NCBI RefSeq assembly: GCF_030247605.1
Contig: NZ_JAOTSB010000033.1
Location: 1 to 33,328, forward strand
Source of the DNA: Acidaminobacter sp.
Lineage (GTDB): Bacteria; Bacillota; Clostridia; Peptostreptococcales; Acidaminobacteraceae
Direction: 5' to 3'
DNA length: 33,328 nucleotides
Every line of letters starts with the position of its first letter. Within the stretch, counting starts at the first letter, position 1. Positions 23,788-31,797 of the stretch are shown here, piece by piece. The position numbers and the translations under genes are program-made. Below the pieces are notes generated by a model that worked only from the letters and a program-made list of their open reading frames with translations, ran no database searches and was not told the origin of the DNA.

Positions 23788-24682
23788 ACTTCACCTCCGA
23801 ATGTGACGTAATCGTGACGTTCATCTCTTTGTCAAAGATGATATGTCCCCGTCTGTGCGCCCAGCACCCTGTATTGACCGCAACACCAATGGTGGACGGA
23901 TGACGCGCCGCGTTCTCTATATGAACGCCCATAACAGAGAGATTTCCGGACATGCCCTGTGGTCCAAGGCCAATCTTGTTGATGCCGTCCTCAAGCAGCT
24001 GCTCCAGCTTCGCAGCCCGCTCATTTGGGTTATGGGACCCTATAGGTCGCATCAGCGCTTTCTTGGAAAGCACCGCCGCCGTCTCAACGGACGTAGCCAC
24101 GCCCACACCAACAAGCAGCGGCGGGCAGGCATTCAGACCATAGCTAGTCATGACATCCATAACAAACTGCACGACACCCTCATAGCCTGCTCCCGGCATA
24201 AGCACCATAGCTTTACCAGGAAGCGTACAGCCGCCGCCAGCCATGTAAACGTCAATCTCGACGCTGTCAGATTCCGGTACGATCTCCCAGAAGAAAGATG
24301 GTACACCTTTGCCAATATTCTTACCAGTATTGTACTCGTCAAAAGTCTCCACACTGTTGTGTCTGAGCGGCGTCTTTACAGTCGCTGTGTATACCGCCTC
24401 AGTAAGAATGGTCTCAAGCTCGCCCATTAAAGGGAATCCGGTCCCACATTTAATGAAGAACTGCAGCACGCCCGTGTCTTGGCAGCTCGGTCTGTAGAGC
24501 TCCTTAGCCAGCTTCTGATTAGTGAACATGGAATCATAAATGGTCTTCGCCAGCGGGCTATTCTCCAGAGCCCTCATTTCAGCGAGTTTTTTCTCAACAT
24601 CGTCAGGCAGTCTGATGCCCACGAAACCAATAAATTTTGACATGGCATCTTTTACCACTTGAACAGATTGCTCTTTATTCAT
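23780..24682 (-). CDS. ttdA: L(+)-tartrate dehydratase alpha subunit
   Basis: A 300-aa Fe-S subunit, close to the length of E. coli TtdA. Cys67 (PSCQDTG), Cys186 ([11 protein letters not shown]) and Cys273 (TGCWAHRRG) are the three expected cluster ligands. Other conserved blocks are [54 protein letters not shown] and [21 protein letters not shown] precedes ATG 24682. It lies 38 nt after the SLC13 transporter gene and overlaps ttdB, giving the order transporter-ttdA-ttdB. Fumarase alpha is the main alternative; the overall match is to the tartrate enzyme. It would be sensitive to oxygen, consistent with an anaerobe. Confidence 0.88.
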   Translation of the reverse strand: MNKEQSVQVVKDAMSKFIGFVGIRLPDDVEKKLAEMRALENSPLAKTIYDSMFTNQKLAKELYRPSCQDTGVLQFFIKCGTGFPLMGELETILTEAVYTATVKTPLRHNSVETFDEYNTGKNIGKGVPSFFWEIVPESDSVEIDVYMAGGGCTLPGKAMVLMPGAGYEGVVQFVMDVMTSYGLNACPPLLVGVGVATSVETAAVLSKKALMRPIGSHNPNERAAKLEQLLEDGINKIGLGPQGMSGNLSVMGVHIENAARHPSTIGVAVNTGCWAHRRGHIIFDKEMNVTITSHSEVKYE

Positions 24683-24720
24683 CAGTTAGCCTCCTTGAAT
24701 ATTAGTCAGATCCAGCGCTG

Positions 24721-25989
24721 CTAAGCCGGGAAGAACGGGAAGAAGATCGGCAGCAAAATCATGCTCACAATAGTCGCCACCACTATCAGCGGCAAACCTG
24801 CTTTAACATAGTCCATGAAGCGGTAACCGCCAGCCGCCAAAACCATAGTGTTGGCCGGCATGCCAATAGGCGTCGCGTAAGCCAGTGAACCGCCTATGAC
24901 CGTCGCCATCAGAACCGCTCTTGGATCAGCACCCATGCCGGAAGCGATGGAGACACTGATAGGCACCAGCAGTGCCGTGGTCGCTGTATTGGACATAAAG
25001 TTTGTCAATACTGCTGCGATCATGAAGATGGCAAATAACAACACAAACGGTGACGCGTTCTGTCCGAGGGCACCCATGACCGTCTCAGCGATCAAGGCGC
25101 CAGCGCCTGTTTTATCAAGAGCTGATGCCAGCGCCAATGTCCCGCCAAAGAGGAAAATAACATTTAAGTCAATCGACTTATATGCTTCCTTCTCAGTCAT
25201 AACACCGGTTAGAACGAGAAGCAGCGCGCCAATACTGCCTGTAACGTGCAACTTGATCCCGATCTGCTCTTCAAAGATCATCCCTATAATAGTCACAACC
25301 AGAATCAGCAGCGAAAGAGTCTGTTTCCAGGCAGGCACATGACTGTAATCAATGACCTCATTGAACACACTGTCCGGATCCCCTTGCGTCTTTGGTAGAA
25401 ACTTGTAGCCTATAAACGCGAAGTATATAATCCCCACCACCAGGATAGGAAGACCAATCTTAGCGTATTCAAAGAATCCAAACTGCATGTTCATCTCTTG
25501 AAGAGCCGACTGCGCGATCAGGTTGCCCGGCGCGCCAATCAGGGAGAGATTGCCGCCCATAGCTGCCGCGAAAACCAGCGGCATGAGCAGTCTAGACCTA
25601 GCGAAGCCCGACTTGGCTGCTATACCAATGACGACAGGGATCAATACCGCCGCCGTACCCGTATTCGAAAGCACGCCCGACATGAGGCCTGTGATCACCA
25701 TGACTGCCACGATCAACTGCCGTTCAGTCTTGGCGAATTTTGTTACAACGCCGCCAATCTTGTTAGCCATTCCAGTCTCAAACAGCGCGCCGCCAACCAC
25801 GAACATAGCGACAAATAGAATGACGTTATTGTTGACAAAGCCCGCAAAGGCTGCCGATGGTTCCAGTACCTTAAACAAAATCAAAGCAAGACAGACGATC
25901 ATGGACGTGACAGCAAGCGGAATTTTTTCCCAAACGAACATAACGACGGCGAAAAGGAGTAAAAGTAAAGTAATAATTGCTGGACTCAA
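24721..25989 (-). CDS. SLC13/DASS family anion transporter, probable tartrate/dicarboxylate carrier
   Basis: A 422-aa membrane protein with about twelve helices. Two DASS-type signature regions are visible: VITGLMSGVLSNTGTAAVLIPVVI with NLSLIGAPGNLIAQSAL in the first half, and AAVLTNFMSNTATTALLVPISVSIA with AYATPIGMPANTMVLAAGGY in the second. The SNT motif in each half is the sodium/carboxylate-binding hallmark of the family. The start is TTG 25989, with GGAGGAT about nine bases upstream. It is the first gene of the ttd operon. E. coli also pairs ttdAB with a DASS-family carrier (TtdT), which supports tartrate as substrate here. Confidence 0.87.
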   Translation of the reverse strand: MSPAIITLLLLLFAVVMFVWEKIPLAVTSMIVCLALILFKVLEPSAAFAGFVNNNVILFVAMFVVGGALFETGMANKIGGVVTKFAKTERQLIVAVMVITGLMSGVLSNTGTAAVLIPVVIGIAAKSGFARSRLLMPLVFAAAMGGNLSLIGAPGNLIAQSALQEMNMQFGFFEYAKIGLPILVVGIIYFAFIGYKFLPKTQGDPDSVFNEVIDYSHVPAWKQTLSLLILVVTIIGMIFEEQIGIKLHVTGSIGALLLVLTGVMTEKEAYKSIDLNVIFLFGGTLALASALDKTGAGALIAETVMGALGQNASPFVLLFAIFMIAAVLTNFMSNTATTALLVPISVSIASGMGADPRAVLMATVIGGSLAYATPIGMPANTMVLAAGGYRFMDYVKAGLPLIVVATIVSMILLPIFFPFFPA

Positions 25990-26071
25990 AATATGTATCC
26001 TCCCTTCAATTTGAAGACACCCTCAAAGTTAAACTACCAATAATCAAACCAAATAACAAGTCATCATTCGG

Positions 26072-26102
26072 TGTTTGATATTTGATATTTAATATTTGAT
26101 AA
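26072..26102. repeat. AT-rich 9-bp imperfect repeats in the ttd leader
   Basis: Four imperfect units of the type TTTGATA/TTTAATA follow each other (TTTGATATTTGATATTT, then AATATTTGATA). They lie downstream of the predicted start site of the transporter-ttdAB transcript and upstream of its TTG. They are candidate operator sites for the neighbouring GntR proteins; no direct evidence is available. Confidence 0.5.
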
Positions 26103-26121
26103 TGTATCCATTTGTGCCTTA

Positions 26122-26150
26122 ATGATATACGGGATCTTATATGTTGTCAA
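26122..26150 (-). promoter_or_regulatory. promoter of the transporter-ttdAB operon
   Basis: On the minus strand a consensus -35 TTGACA (26145-26150) and -10 TATCAT (26122-26127) are separated by 17 bp. Transcription would begin near 26115, about 125 nt before the TTG start. Confidence 0.72.
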
Positions 26151-26215
26151 TAATCAAAAAATTCATTCTGTAACCCCAACACATTCCGCGGTGCCTCTTT
26201 TTATAAGAACACCAT

Positions 26216-26249
26216 AAAACAAAAAGGCAGTGTCCCATAAGACACCGCC
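26216..26249 (-). terminator. intrinsic terminator after the GntR pair
   Basis: On the minus strand GGCGGTGTC pairs with GACACTGCC (one G-U) around TTATGG, followed by T5GT4. It directly follows the stop at 26258 and separates the regulator genes from the transporter-ttdAB promoter. Confidence 0.85.
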
Positions 26250-26257
26250 CCTAAAAC

Positions 26258-26932
26258 TCAGTCAATCTCCGACAAAACCTCGTGATCCTGCACGAAGTGC
26301 GTCAGTATATTTTCCATACTTCTTATAATATGTGCATACATCAGCTGCTTTGCTTTTTCCTCGTCGTAAGCTTTTATAGCCTCCACCAGTTTGCTGTGCT
26401 CACTGTTGGAAATTTGAGCGTAGGCGTCCTCTGTCACCTTGTGCCCCATGGAAAGTCCATTCCACATGGAAGACAAAATCGACAGGATCCGGTCATTGTC
26501 CGCTGCCACCCAAATGGCCATATGGAATGCCTGATTGAAGTTGGAATACTCATAGGCTCTGTTTTCTTTCAGAGCCAGCTGTCCTTCTTCAAAAGCTTCC
26601 ACAATGTCCGTGATATCCGCGCGACTCTGACAGACCATACCAATAGCTTCCCGCTCTAAAATAGCCCGGGTTATATAATGGTCCCGGATCATTTTCTCCG
26701 TCAAACCCGTGACCACGGCCCCTTTATTAGGAGTCAGCTTTATTAAGCCCTCACTGGCCAGAATCTGAAAGGCCTCACGCACCGGCGTATTGGACACGCC
26801 CAGCTGCGTCGCGATCCCATCCAGGGTGATGTTCTCGCCTTCTTTCAGCTCCCGGGTCAGTATAGCTTTACGAAGTGCTGATGCCACCCGCTCCCGGGTC
26901 GGCAATAACTTGATTGGCTTTAAACTACTCAT
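26258..26932 (-). CDS. GntR/FCD family regulator (second of a pair)
   Basis: A 224-aa FadR-subfamily repressor. The N-terminal winged helix (RVASALRKAIL, LDGIATQLGVSNTPVREAFQILASEGLI) is followed by an all-helical FCD ligand domain. The His residues expected to hold a metal and a carboxylate ligand are present: FHMAIW, SEHSKLVEAI and MYAHII. ATG 26932 is used because AAGGA lies eight bases upstream; the ATG three codons earlier abuts that site. It overlaps the previous GntR gene by 8 nt, so the two are coupled. FCD proteins commonly sense organic acids, which fits control of the downstream tartrate operon. Confidence 0.87.
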   Translation of the reverse strand: MSSLKPIKLLPTRERVASALRKAILTRELKEGENITLDGIATQLGVSNTPVREAFQILASEGLIKLTPNKGAVVTGLTEKMIRDHYITRAILEREAIGMVCQSRADITDIVEAFEEGQLALKENRAYEYSNFNQAFHMAIWVAADNDRILSILSSMWNGLSMGHKVTEDAYAQISNSEHSKLVEAIKAYDEEKAKQLMYAHIIRSMENILTHFVQDHEVLSEID

Positions 26933-27569
26933 TTGAATCATCCTTAATCAATGCTTCTATCACATTGTCATAGTACTTCCTGAACCCATCATAAAGCGCC
27001 TGGGGCTTGCCCGTCTCAAGGCACGCCATGATCTCACCCAAAAGCACATGCCCCTGCGCAGGATCATAACTCCCACGAATCTCTGCCAGCATCCAAAACG
27101 AGGTCAGCATCCGTTCATACTGCTGAACAACGAAGGTTCCAAGCCCATCAAAATAGAGCTGTTTATGAACGTCCTTCTCCAGCTTCACAAGTGTCTCATG
27201 ACCGGTGCCAGACTGAACCGCAGCCCTCAGTGTGTGATACGCGTTATTCAACCGCGCCATCCCATAATGACCTTCGAACATCATGACCGCAATTTCGGAT
27301 GCCATTGCACTCAGCAGCCTGCCATGGGCTTTGATGCTGTCCCTAGACAGCCCCACCACACGCATGTGCCTGTTGCGCATCCGCTCGATGTACCCTTCCT
27401 GCTCCAAAATCTGAAGGGCCTCCCGCACTGGCATTCTGGACACGCCCAACTCCGAAGCAATGTTTTCCTGTACCAGTTCGAAGCCCTCAGGGTACTCCCC
27501 TTTCAGGATCTTGGCCCTTATATATTTAACGATTTGTTCCTTCAGTTGTTTCATCTCTAATGGCTGCAT
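26925..27569 (-). CDS. GntR/FCD family regulator (first of a pair)
   Basis: A 214-aa GntR protein with a standard winged helix (QIVKYIRAKILKGEYPEG, IASELGVSRMPVREALQILEQEGYI) and a helical C-terminal FCD-like domain. Unlike its neighbour it keeps KDVHKQL and GHVLLGEI, but the last expected His is missing from DGFRKYYDNV, so metal or ligand binding may differ. GGAGCG precedes ATG 27569. Its last codons overlap the start of the second GntR gene. The two differ in sequence throughout, so this is not a recent tandem duplication. Heterodimer formation is conceivable but speculative. Confidence 0.85.
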   Translation of the reverse strand: MQPLEMKQLKEQIVKYIRAKILKGEYPEGFELVQENIASELGVSRMPVREALQILEQEGYIERMRNRHMRVVGLSRDSIKAHGRLLSAMASEIAVMMFEGHYGMARLNNAYHTLRAAVQSGTGHETLVKLEKDVHKQLYFDGLGTFVVQQYERMLTSFWMLAEIRGSYDPAQGHVLLGEIMACLETGKPQALYDGFRKYYDNVIEALIKDDSNE

Positions 27570-27689
27570 AGGCGCTCCGTAAAACGTTATTTTAAGTCAA
27601 ACGAAAATGGTGACTACGCCATATTATACCATGACCACCGGCCGGGTAGAATTAGAAAGTTCGTGAGGTGGGTGAATTGAAAGGAAAAT

Positions 27690-27741
27690 GACCATCGGCC
27701 TCAGTTTTGGGCTTTTGGTGATCAAAATTTAGCCGATGGTC
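27690..27741. terminator. variant hairpin G, related to the shared family
   Basis: GACCATCGGC (27690-27699) is the exact reverse complement of 27732-27741. Here both arms carry the GCCGATGGTC element that occurs once in copies A-F. An inner TTTTG/CAAAA helix lengthens the stem. It follows the lipoprotein gene on the minus strand and probably ends its transcript. Confidence 0.6.
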
Positions 27742-27798
27742 TTCAGTTCACCCCTTGGACGAAAGGTCAAATAACTTGATATTTTTTCAGGATAAACC

Positions 27799-28452
27799 CT
27801 ATTTTTTCACGCCGGTAATTCTTAAATACAGAATACCTATGTTCCCGTCAGAACTGGTAGCATTACCCTTGTCGACGCCGAGGGCCACATAGAGGAATTC
27901 CTCCGCCGGGCCGTCGAAGGCAAACCCATAGCCGTTATTCGAGCTGATCTGCTCGAAGTTAACGTCCTTATCCGTAACATCGTGCTGGCTGAGTTCGTTC
28001 ACATAAGCCCCATTGATGTAAAGGGTCGGGTTGCCGTAAGTGCTGGTGTCCGCGTGAAAGAGGTCTTCGTCACTGGACCCGTCATACTTCAAGGTAATGT
28101 TCGACTTGAGGGGCACAGTTTCACCAGTGTCATGGACGAGTTCGAGGTCCAGAGCGATGCTCGCGCTTCCGCCCTTTTCCAGGGTGAACTCGCCGCTTTG
28201 AGGAACCGTCGCGTAATTCGTTCTGTAATAAAACACTGGCTCAAGAGTGATGGCAGAAGGTGGATCTTCCATCATAGCAGACTGAAGGGTATTGCCTTCA
28301 TTGTAACTCTCTTCTCGAACCAGACCATAGGCTTCATATGGATCACGTAATGTACCTGAGCCGGCCGATGAACCGCCCTCGTCGTCACCGCATGCAGTCA
28401 GGCCAAATAGCGCCAGGCTCCCGGCCAGCAATAGATAAAAAAGCTTTTTCAT
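27799..28452 (-). CDS. hypothetical lipoprotein
   Basis: A 217-aa exported lipoprotein. The signal peptide MKKLFYLLLAGSLALFGLTAC ends with lipobox LTAC, then a Gly/Ser/Asp-rich linker (GDDEGGSSAGSG). The mature part looks like a beta-rich domain, with alternating strands (GEFTLEKGGSASIALDLELVH, LKSNITLKYDGSSDEDLFH, GNPTLYINGAYVNEL). It may be related to immunoglobulin-like DUF families, but I do not recognise one firmly. GGAGG eight bases before ATG 28452 fixes the start and excludes a 17-codon upstream extension. It stands alone between the GntR genes and the HIT gene, with a candidate -10 and palindromic sites upstream. Function unknown. Confidence 0.75.
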   Translation of the reverse strand: MKKLFYLLLAGSLALFGLTACGDDEGGSSAGSGTLRDPYEAYGLVREESYNEGNTLQSAMMEDPPSAITLEPVFYYRTNYATVPQSGEFTLEKGGSASIALDLELVHDTGETVPLKSNITLKYDGSSDEDLFHADTSTYGNPTLYINGAYVNELSQHDVTDKDVNFEQISSNNGYGFAFDGPAEEFLYVALGVDKGNATSSDGNIGILYLRITGVKK

Positions 28453-28492
28453 GTCAATTTCCTCCTTAGATGGTTGTGAACAATTTGACTTT

Positions 28493-28498
28493 ATTATA
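28493..28498 (-). promoter_or_regulatory. candidate -10 of the lipoprotein gene
   Basis: TATAAT on the minus strand, about 40 nt before ATG 28452. No good -35 is present at 17 bp, which would fit an activator acting from the palindromes at 28542-28570. Confidence 0.45.
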
Positions 28499-28541
28499 TC
28501 CAATTTTCCCGTTCCTTGGCGATGAAACGCAAAATTGGCAA

Positions 28542-28570
28542 TGACAAATTGTTGTCACGGACTGTGACAA
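28542..28570. promoter_or_regulatory. overlapping palindromes, candidate regulator site
   Basis: Three alternating arms are visible: TGACAA (28542-28547), TTGTCAC (28552-28558) and GTGACAA (28564-28570). They form two overlapping dyads with 4- and 5-nt spacers. They lie upstream of the lipoprotein promoter, at the position usual for an activator. Confidence 0.5.
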
Positions 28571-28663
28571 GAAAAGTGACGCGCGGGTGTGGACTGACAT
28601 GATCAACGAAACGTGTAGCTAAATGCCGGAATGATCTATAACGCAATCCCAATCTAACTCACA

Positions 28664-29047
28664 TTACATTTTGTGTCTATATTTCTGCTTCTCAGGAATG
28701 ACGCCCCTGACGCCGCCTTCCGGATCTTCCATGTCCCCAACATACCTAGGGATAATGTGAAGGTGCAGATGCGGAATAGTTTGTCCGGCAGCCAAACCCT
28801 GATTGACCCCGAAGTTGAATCCTGCAGGCATAAACTTATTCTCTAGGAGAACTTTTCCGTCTTCCATTATTTCAAACAAAGCCTTTCTCTCATTCTCAGT
28901 CAGCTCAAATAAAGTCTCTGCATGGTGTTTAGGAATAATGAGCAAATGACCTTCTGTGACGGGATATTTGTCAAACAGACCATAGAAATAGTCATTTTCA
29001 ATGACGTAAGCAGAAACCGGCATTTCGCAAAAAACACAGCCTGACAT
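28664..29047 (-). CDS. HIT family nucleotide hydrolase/transferase
   Basis: A 127-aa histidine-triad protein. The N-terminal CVFCEMP, the central GHLLIIPKHHAETLFEL, and the triad HLHLHIIPRY (about residues 99-108) give the family without doubt. Such proteins hydrolyse dinucleoside polyphosphates or AMP-lysine-type substrates. ATG 29047 (MSGCVFCEMP) is supported by GAAGGTGA about ten bases upstream. It lies 68 nt after the SF2 helicase gene on the same strand and may share its transcript, though HIT genes are housekeeping and the association may be accidental. Confidence 0.92.
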   Translation of the reverse strand: MSGCVFCEMPVSAYVIENDYFYGLFDKYPVTEGHLLIIPKHHAETLFELTENERKALFEIMEDGKVLLENKFMPAGFNFGVNQGLAAGQTIPHLHLHIIPRYVGDMEDPEGGVRGVIPEKQKYRHKM

Positions 29048-29115
29048 TTTCAAATTTTCACCTTCAATCAATTGATATATCCGGATTTTATCACAATCCA
29101 TCTGGTCACTTCAAA

Positions 29116-31653
29116 TCAAAAACTTTTTATAAACTGCAATCCACCAAGCGGTTCATAATAATTCTGCAGATCTTCAAGCATTCTGCTTTTTAATCGTTCC
29201 AATCCATCCCCACAAGTCAATTCGTCCCAAATCCTATGGTGTATCGAAATCTTTTTCAAATCTTTGGCGTAATACATGAAACGCTTGCGCTCAAATTTTT
29301 CGAATGGATTTGAAAGAATACTTTGAGTCAAAATCTTGTCGTCCATAATATAGTCTTTGTCCGCATAAGGACAATTCTCCCGGTCAACGGTCAAACCCTT
29401 TTCATGACGCTCAAGATAATAATCTCTATACCGCTCCGTCAGCCCTTGAATGTCCGCGTCACCCGTGCTGTCGACCTTTTCGAGCAGCGACAGAATGAAA
29501 TACATCTTGTAGCTAAAGGTATAAGTTCGCTCATCAATAAACGCCCAAAAGTCCTCCACCAGCGTTTCCTCAGAGTGTTCCCTTAGTCCTTTTAGTTTTC
29601 GAATCTCAGCAACCTGCTCCGGTCGGAATAATTTTATTGAACTCCTGCCCATTGGAATCCTGACATCTGCTTGAATCTCACCTTTAAGCAGCCAACTGTT
29701 CACTGTCCCTGTTGATACAAACAGTTCCCTGGCCAGCATTTCCACCGAAAGATAGTCCTCGTAGACCTTTTGCATAGTAAATAATTCAAAGGGCTGAAGC
29801 TTGATCAGGCTTTCGTGTGTTGTTTCCAACAGTACCAGTTCCTCCGTAGTATCCCCGGAACGTTCAAAAAGATTCCCAAAGGCCTGGTAATAGTCCAACC
29901 CAAATAACCCATGAATGGACCATGGCCTGTTGCTAATCTGTCCAAAAGAACCATACTGATCAACGACATCTATAACATAAAGCGCTTCCTTGCCCTCAGC
30001 GAGGCGCGTACCTCTGCCCAGCTGCTGTGTATATAAAACTCTGGAAAGCGTTGGCCTCGCCATGACAATCACTGAAGTATGCGGCGCGTCCCAGCCCTCA
30101 TTGAGCAAACTGCAGGTGCACAGGAACTGAATTTCCTTATTCATATACTGCTCAATTTTTCTCTGCCGATGGTTATCCTTCCCATCCACCGACGTCGCCT
30201 TAAACCCTTTTGCCATCAGCAGTCTAGCCATTTCTTTAGCATGAGCGACACTGACGCAAAAAATCAGACCAGACTTGCCCGTCAGCTTTGTATAGAAATA
30301 TTTATGAAGGACATCCACAATGAGTTCGTTTCTTGAACTTACTCTTATGCGTCGCTCAAGATCCGCTGACACATAATCCTTCCCATTAAATCTCACTTCT
30401 GAAAGATCAATATTGCTTTCCAAGCGAAAAGCCCGAATCTGACACAGCAAGCCTTTTTCAATTGCTTGCTTCAGATCTAGTTTCTCCTCATAGCTTCCAA
30501 AGACGTTCTCCAGTCTTTGGGCATCCAATCGCTTATCGGTAGCAGTCAACCCCAGCATAAATTCAGGCTGATAATGCTGGATTGCTTTTTTAAGGACGGG
30601 TGCAACACCATGGTGAGCTTCATCTACAACCACATAGTGATATTTTCCCGGTGAATCCTTGTAATATTGTCTCGCGGCACCGGCATAGGTCATGACCTCG
30701 ATGTGTCCTACTTTTTTCTGATATTGGATGGATTCCTTTTCCCATTGCCTGGTGAGATCCAGTGATGGCGCGAGTACCAAGGCGTTGAGTTTGCCTCTTC
30801 CCGCTGCCATTCTCTTCATATCCTCCAGAGCGATTGTGGTTTTACCTGTCCCAGTTGGCAGGACAACAAGCGCAGACCTTTTTCCTTCTCCTCTATCCCC
30901 TGACAAGTCGTTTAAATAATCAGTCTGATGTTCATGTAAAACAAATCCCCGCTGAGAAACCATTGAATATTGAATCAAATAATCATCAATGCTGCCGATG
31001 AACTCCTTAAGCTCATCCACAATTTTCTCGCGGTTGGCGAGACTTTCCGTATCCCACCTGAAAACAATGCCGTTCGCATCAATAACGGAATTTTGCTTCT
31101 TCAATATTTGACGATACTTCGTTTTTCCTATTTTTTGAGGATGATGAAAATTAACGCCATTTTCTTCAATAACAATCCATGACCCATCCTTATTGAAGAG
31201 AGCATAATCGACAAAAGCAGTTTCTCCCTCGACTGTAATAAATGCATATTCTCTCTTTAAATATTTTAAAGACTCTTCACCATAAGCTTCAATAAAGCAC
31301 TCTTCAAACCGGTACTCAAGTGGTGTTGGATCCGCCATGACACTTTCTCTATTAAAGGTTCTGCCAAGCTGATATTCGGCTTCCTCTTCGACAAAATGAT
31401 CATTTAGAAACCTTTCCAGCTCAATATCACCATCAATAAAACGATAAACTTTTTTATGCTGGCGCATCCATTCGTTTTGCTTTTGGCAGTAGCGTTTGTA
31501 TGGAAAGGGGGTGGAGAAGATGGCATCCTTATCGATGATGAGTATACAGTCTTTGTTTTGGAAGTGATATGCACTAGACAATAGAATTTCATTGTGTATC
31601 AATTGGTCAAAAATTGATTCGATACCTAATGAATACTTTGCCCATTCTATCAT
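29116..31653 (-). CDS. SF2 DEAD/DEAH helicase with N-terminal nuclease-like domain
   Basis: An 845-aa protein. Residues about 145-205 read FVDYALFNKDG, VIEENGVNFHHP, then YRQILKKQN, a pattern like the Vsr/DUF559 nuclease fold (Asp149, Glu163/164). The SF2 core follows: Walker A LPTGTGKTT (266-273), motif Ia LAPSLDL, DEAH (344-347), GLTATDKR, FCVSVAHAKEM, LNEGWDAPHTSVIVMARPT and QQLGRGTR. Near residue 650 a MerR/excisionase-like HTH appears (LFVSTGTVNSWLLKGEI), then a helical C-terminus. GGGTG six bases before ATG 31653 favours this start over a 27-codon longer frame. It lies 144 nt downstream of another helicase-nuclease gene. A role in anti-phage defence or DNA repair is inference. Confidence 0.8.
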   Translation of the reverse strand: MIEWAKYSLGIESIFDQLIHNEILLSSAYHFQNKDCILIIDKDAIFSTPFPYKRYCQKQNEWMRQHKKVYRFIDGDIELERFLNDHFVEEEAEYQLGRTFNRESVMADPTPLEYRFEECFIEAYGEESLKYLKREYAFITVEGETAFVDYALFNKDGSWIVIEENGVNFHHPQKIGKTKYRQILKKQNSVIDANGIVFRWDTESLANREKIVDELKEFIGSIDDYLIQYSMVSQRGFVLHEHQTDYLNDLSGDRGEGKRSALVVLPTGTGKTTIALEDMKRMAAGRGKLNALVLAPSLDLTRQWEKESIQYQKKVGHIEVMTYAGAARQYYKDSPGKYHYVVVDEAHHGVAPVLKKAIQHYQPEFMLGLTATDKRLDAQRLENVFGSYEEKLDLKQAIEKGLLCQIRAFRLESNIDLSEVRFNGKDYVSADLERRIRVSSRNELIVDVLHKYFYTKLTGKSGLIFCVSVAHAKEMARLLMAKGFKATSVDGKDNHRQRKIEQYMNKEIQFLCTCSLLNEGWDAPHTSVIVMARPTLSRVLYTQQLGRGTRLAEGKEALYVIDVVDQYGSFGQISNRPWSIHGLFGLDYYQAFGNLFERSGDTTEELVLLETTHESLIKLQPFELFTMQKVYEDYLSVEMLARELFVSTGTVNSWLLKGEIQADVRIPMGRSSIKLFRPEQVAEIRKLKGLREHSEETLVEDFWAFIDERTYTFSYKMYFILSLLEKVDSTGDADIQGLTERYRDYYLERHEKGLTVDRENCPYADKDYIMDDKILTQSILSNPFEKFERKRFMYYAKDLKKISIHHRIWDELTCGDGLERLKSRMLEDLQNYYEPLGGLQFIKSF

Positions 31654-31797
31654 TGCTATCACCCATTTCAACAATTTAATTAAAAGCAGCACTTTACTAT
31701 CAGAAGATTGTTCAAACAAAATATCATAAATCACTTTTACATAGAGAAATTAAATTTTGATGCACACATTTCTACAGAAACTAATTTTAATGATTTA

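Noticed and set aside
23843..24430. Plus-strand 195-codon frame opposite ttdA
   Set aside because: It is antisense to a highly conserved enzyme gene and lacks family features or a ribosome binding site.
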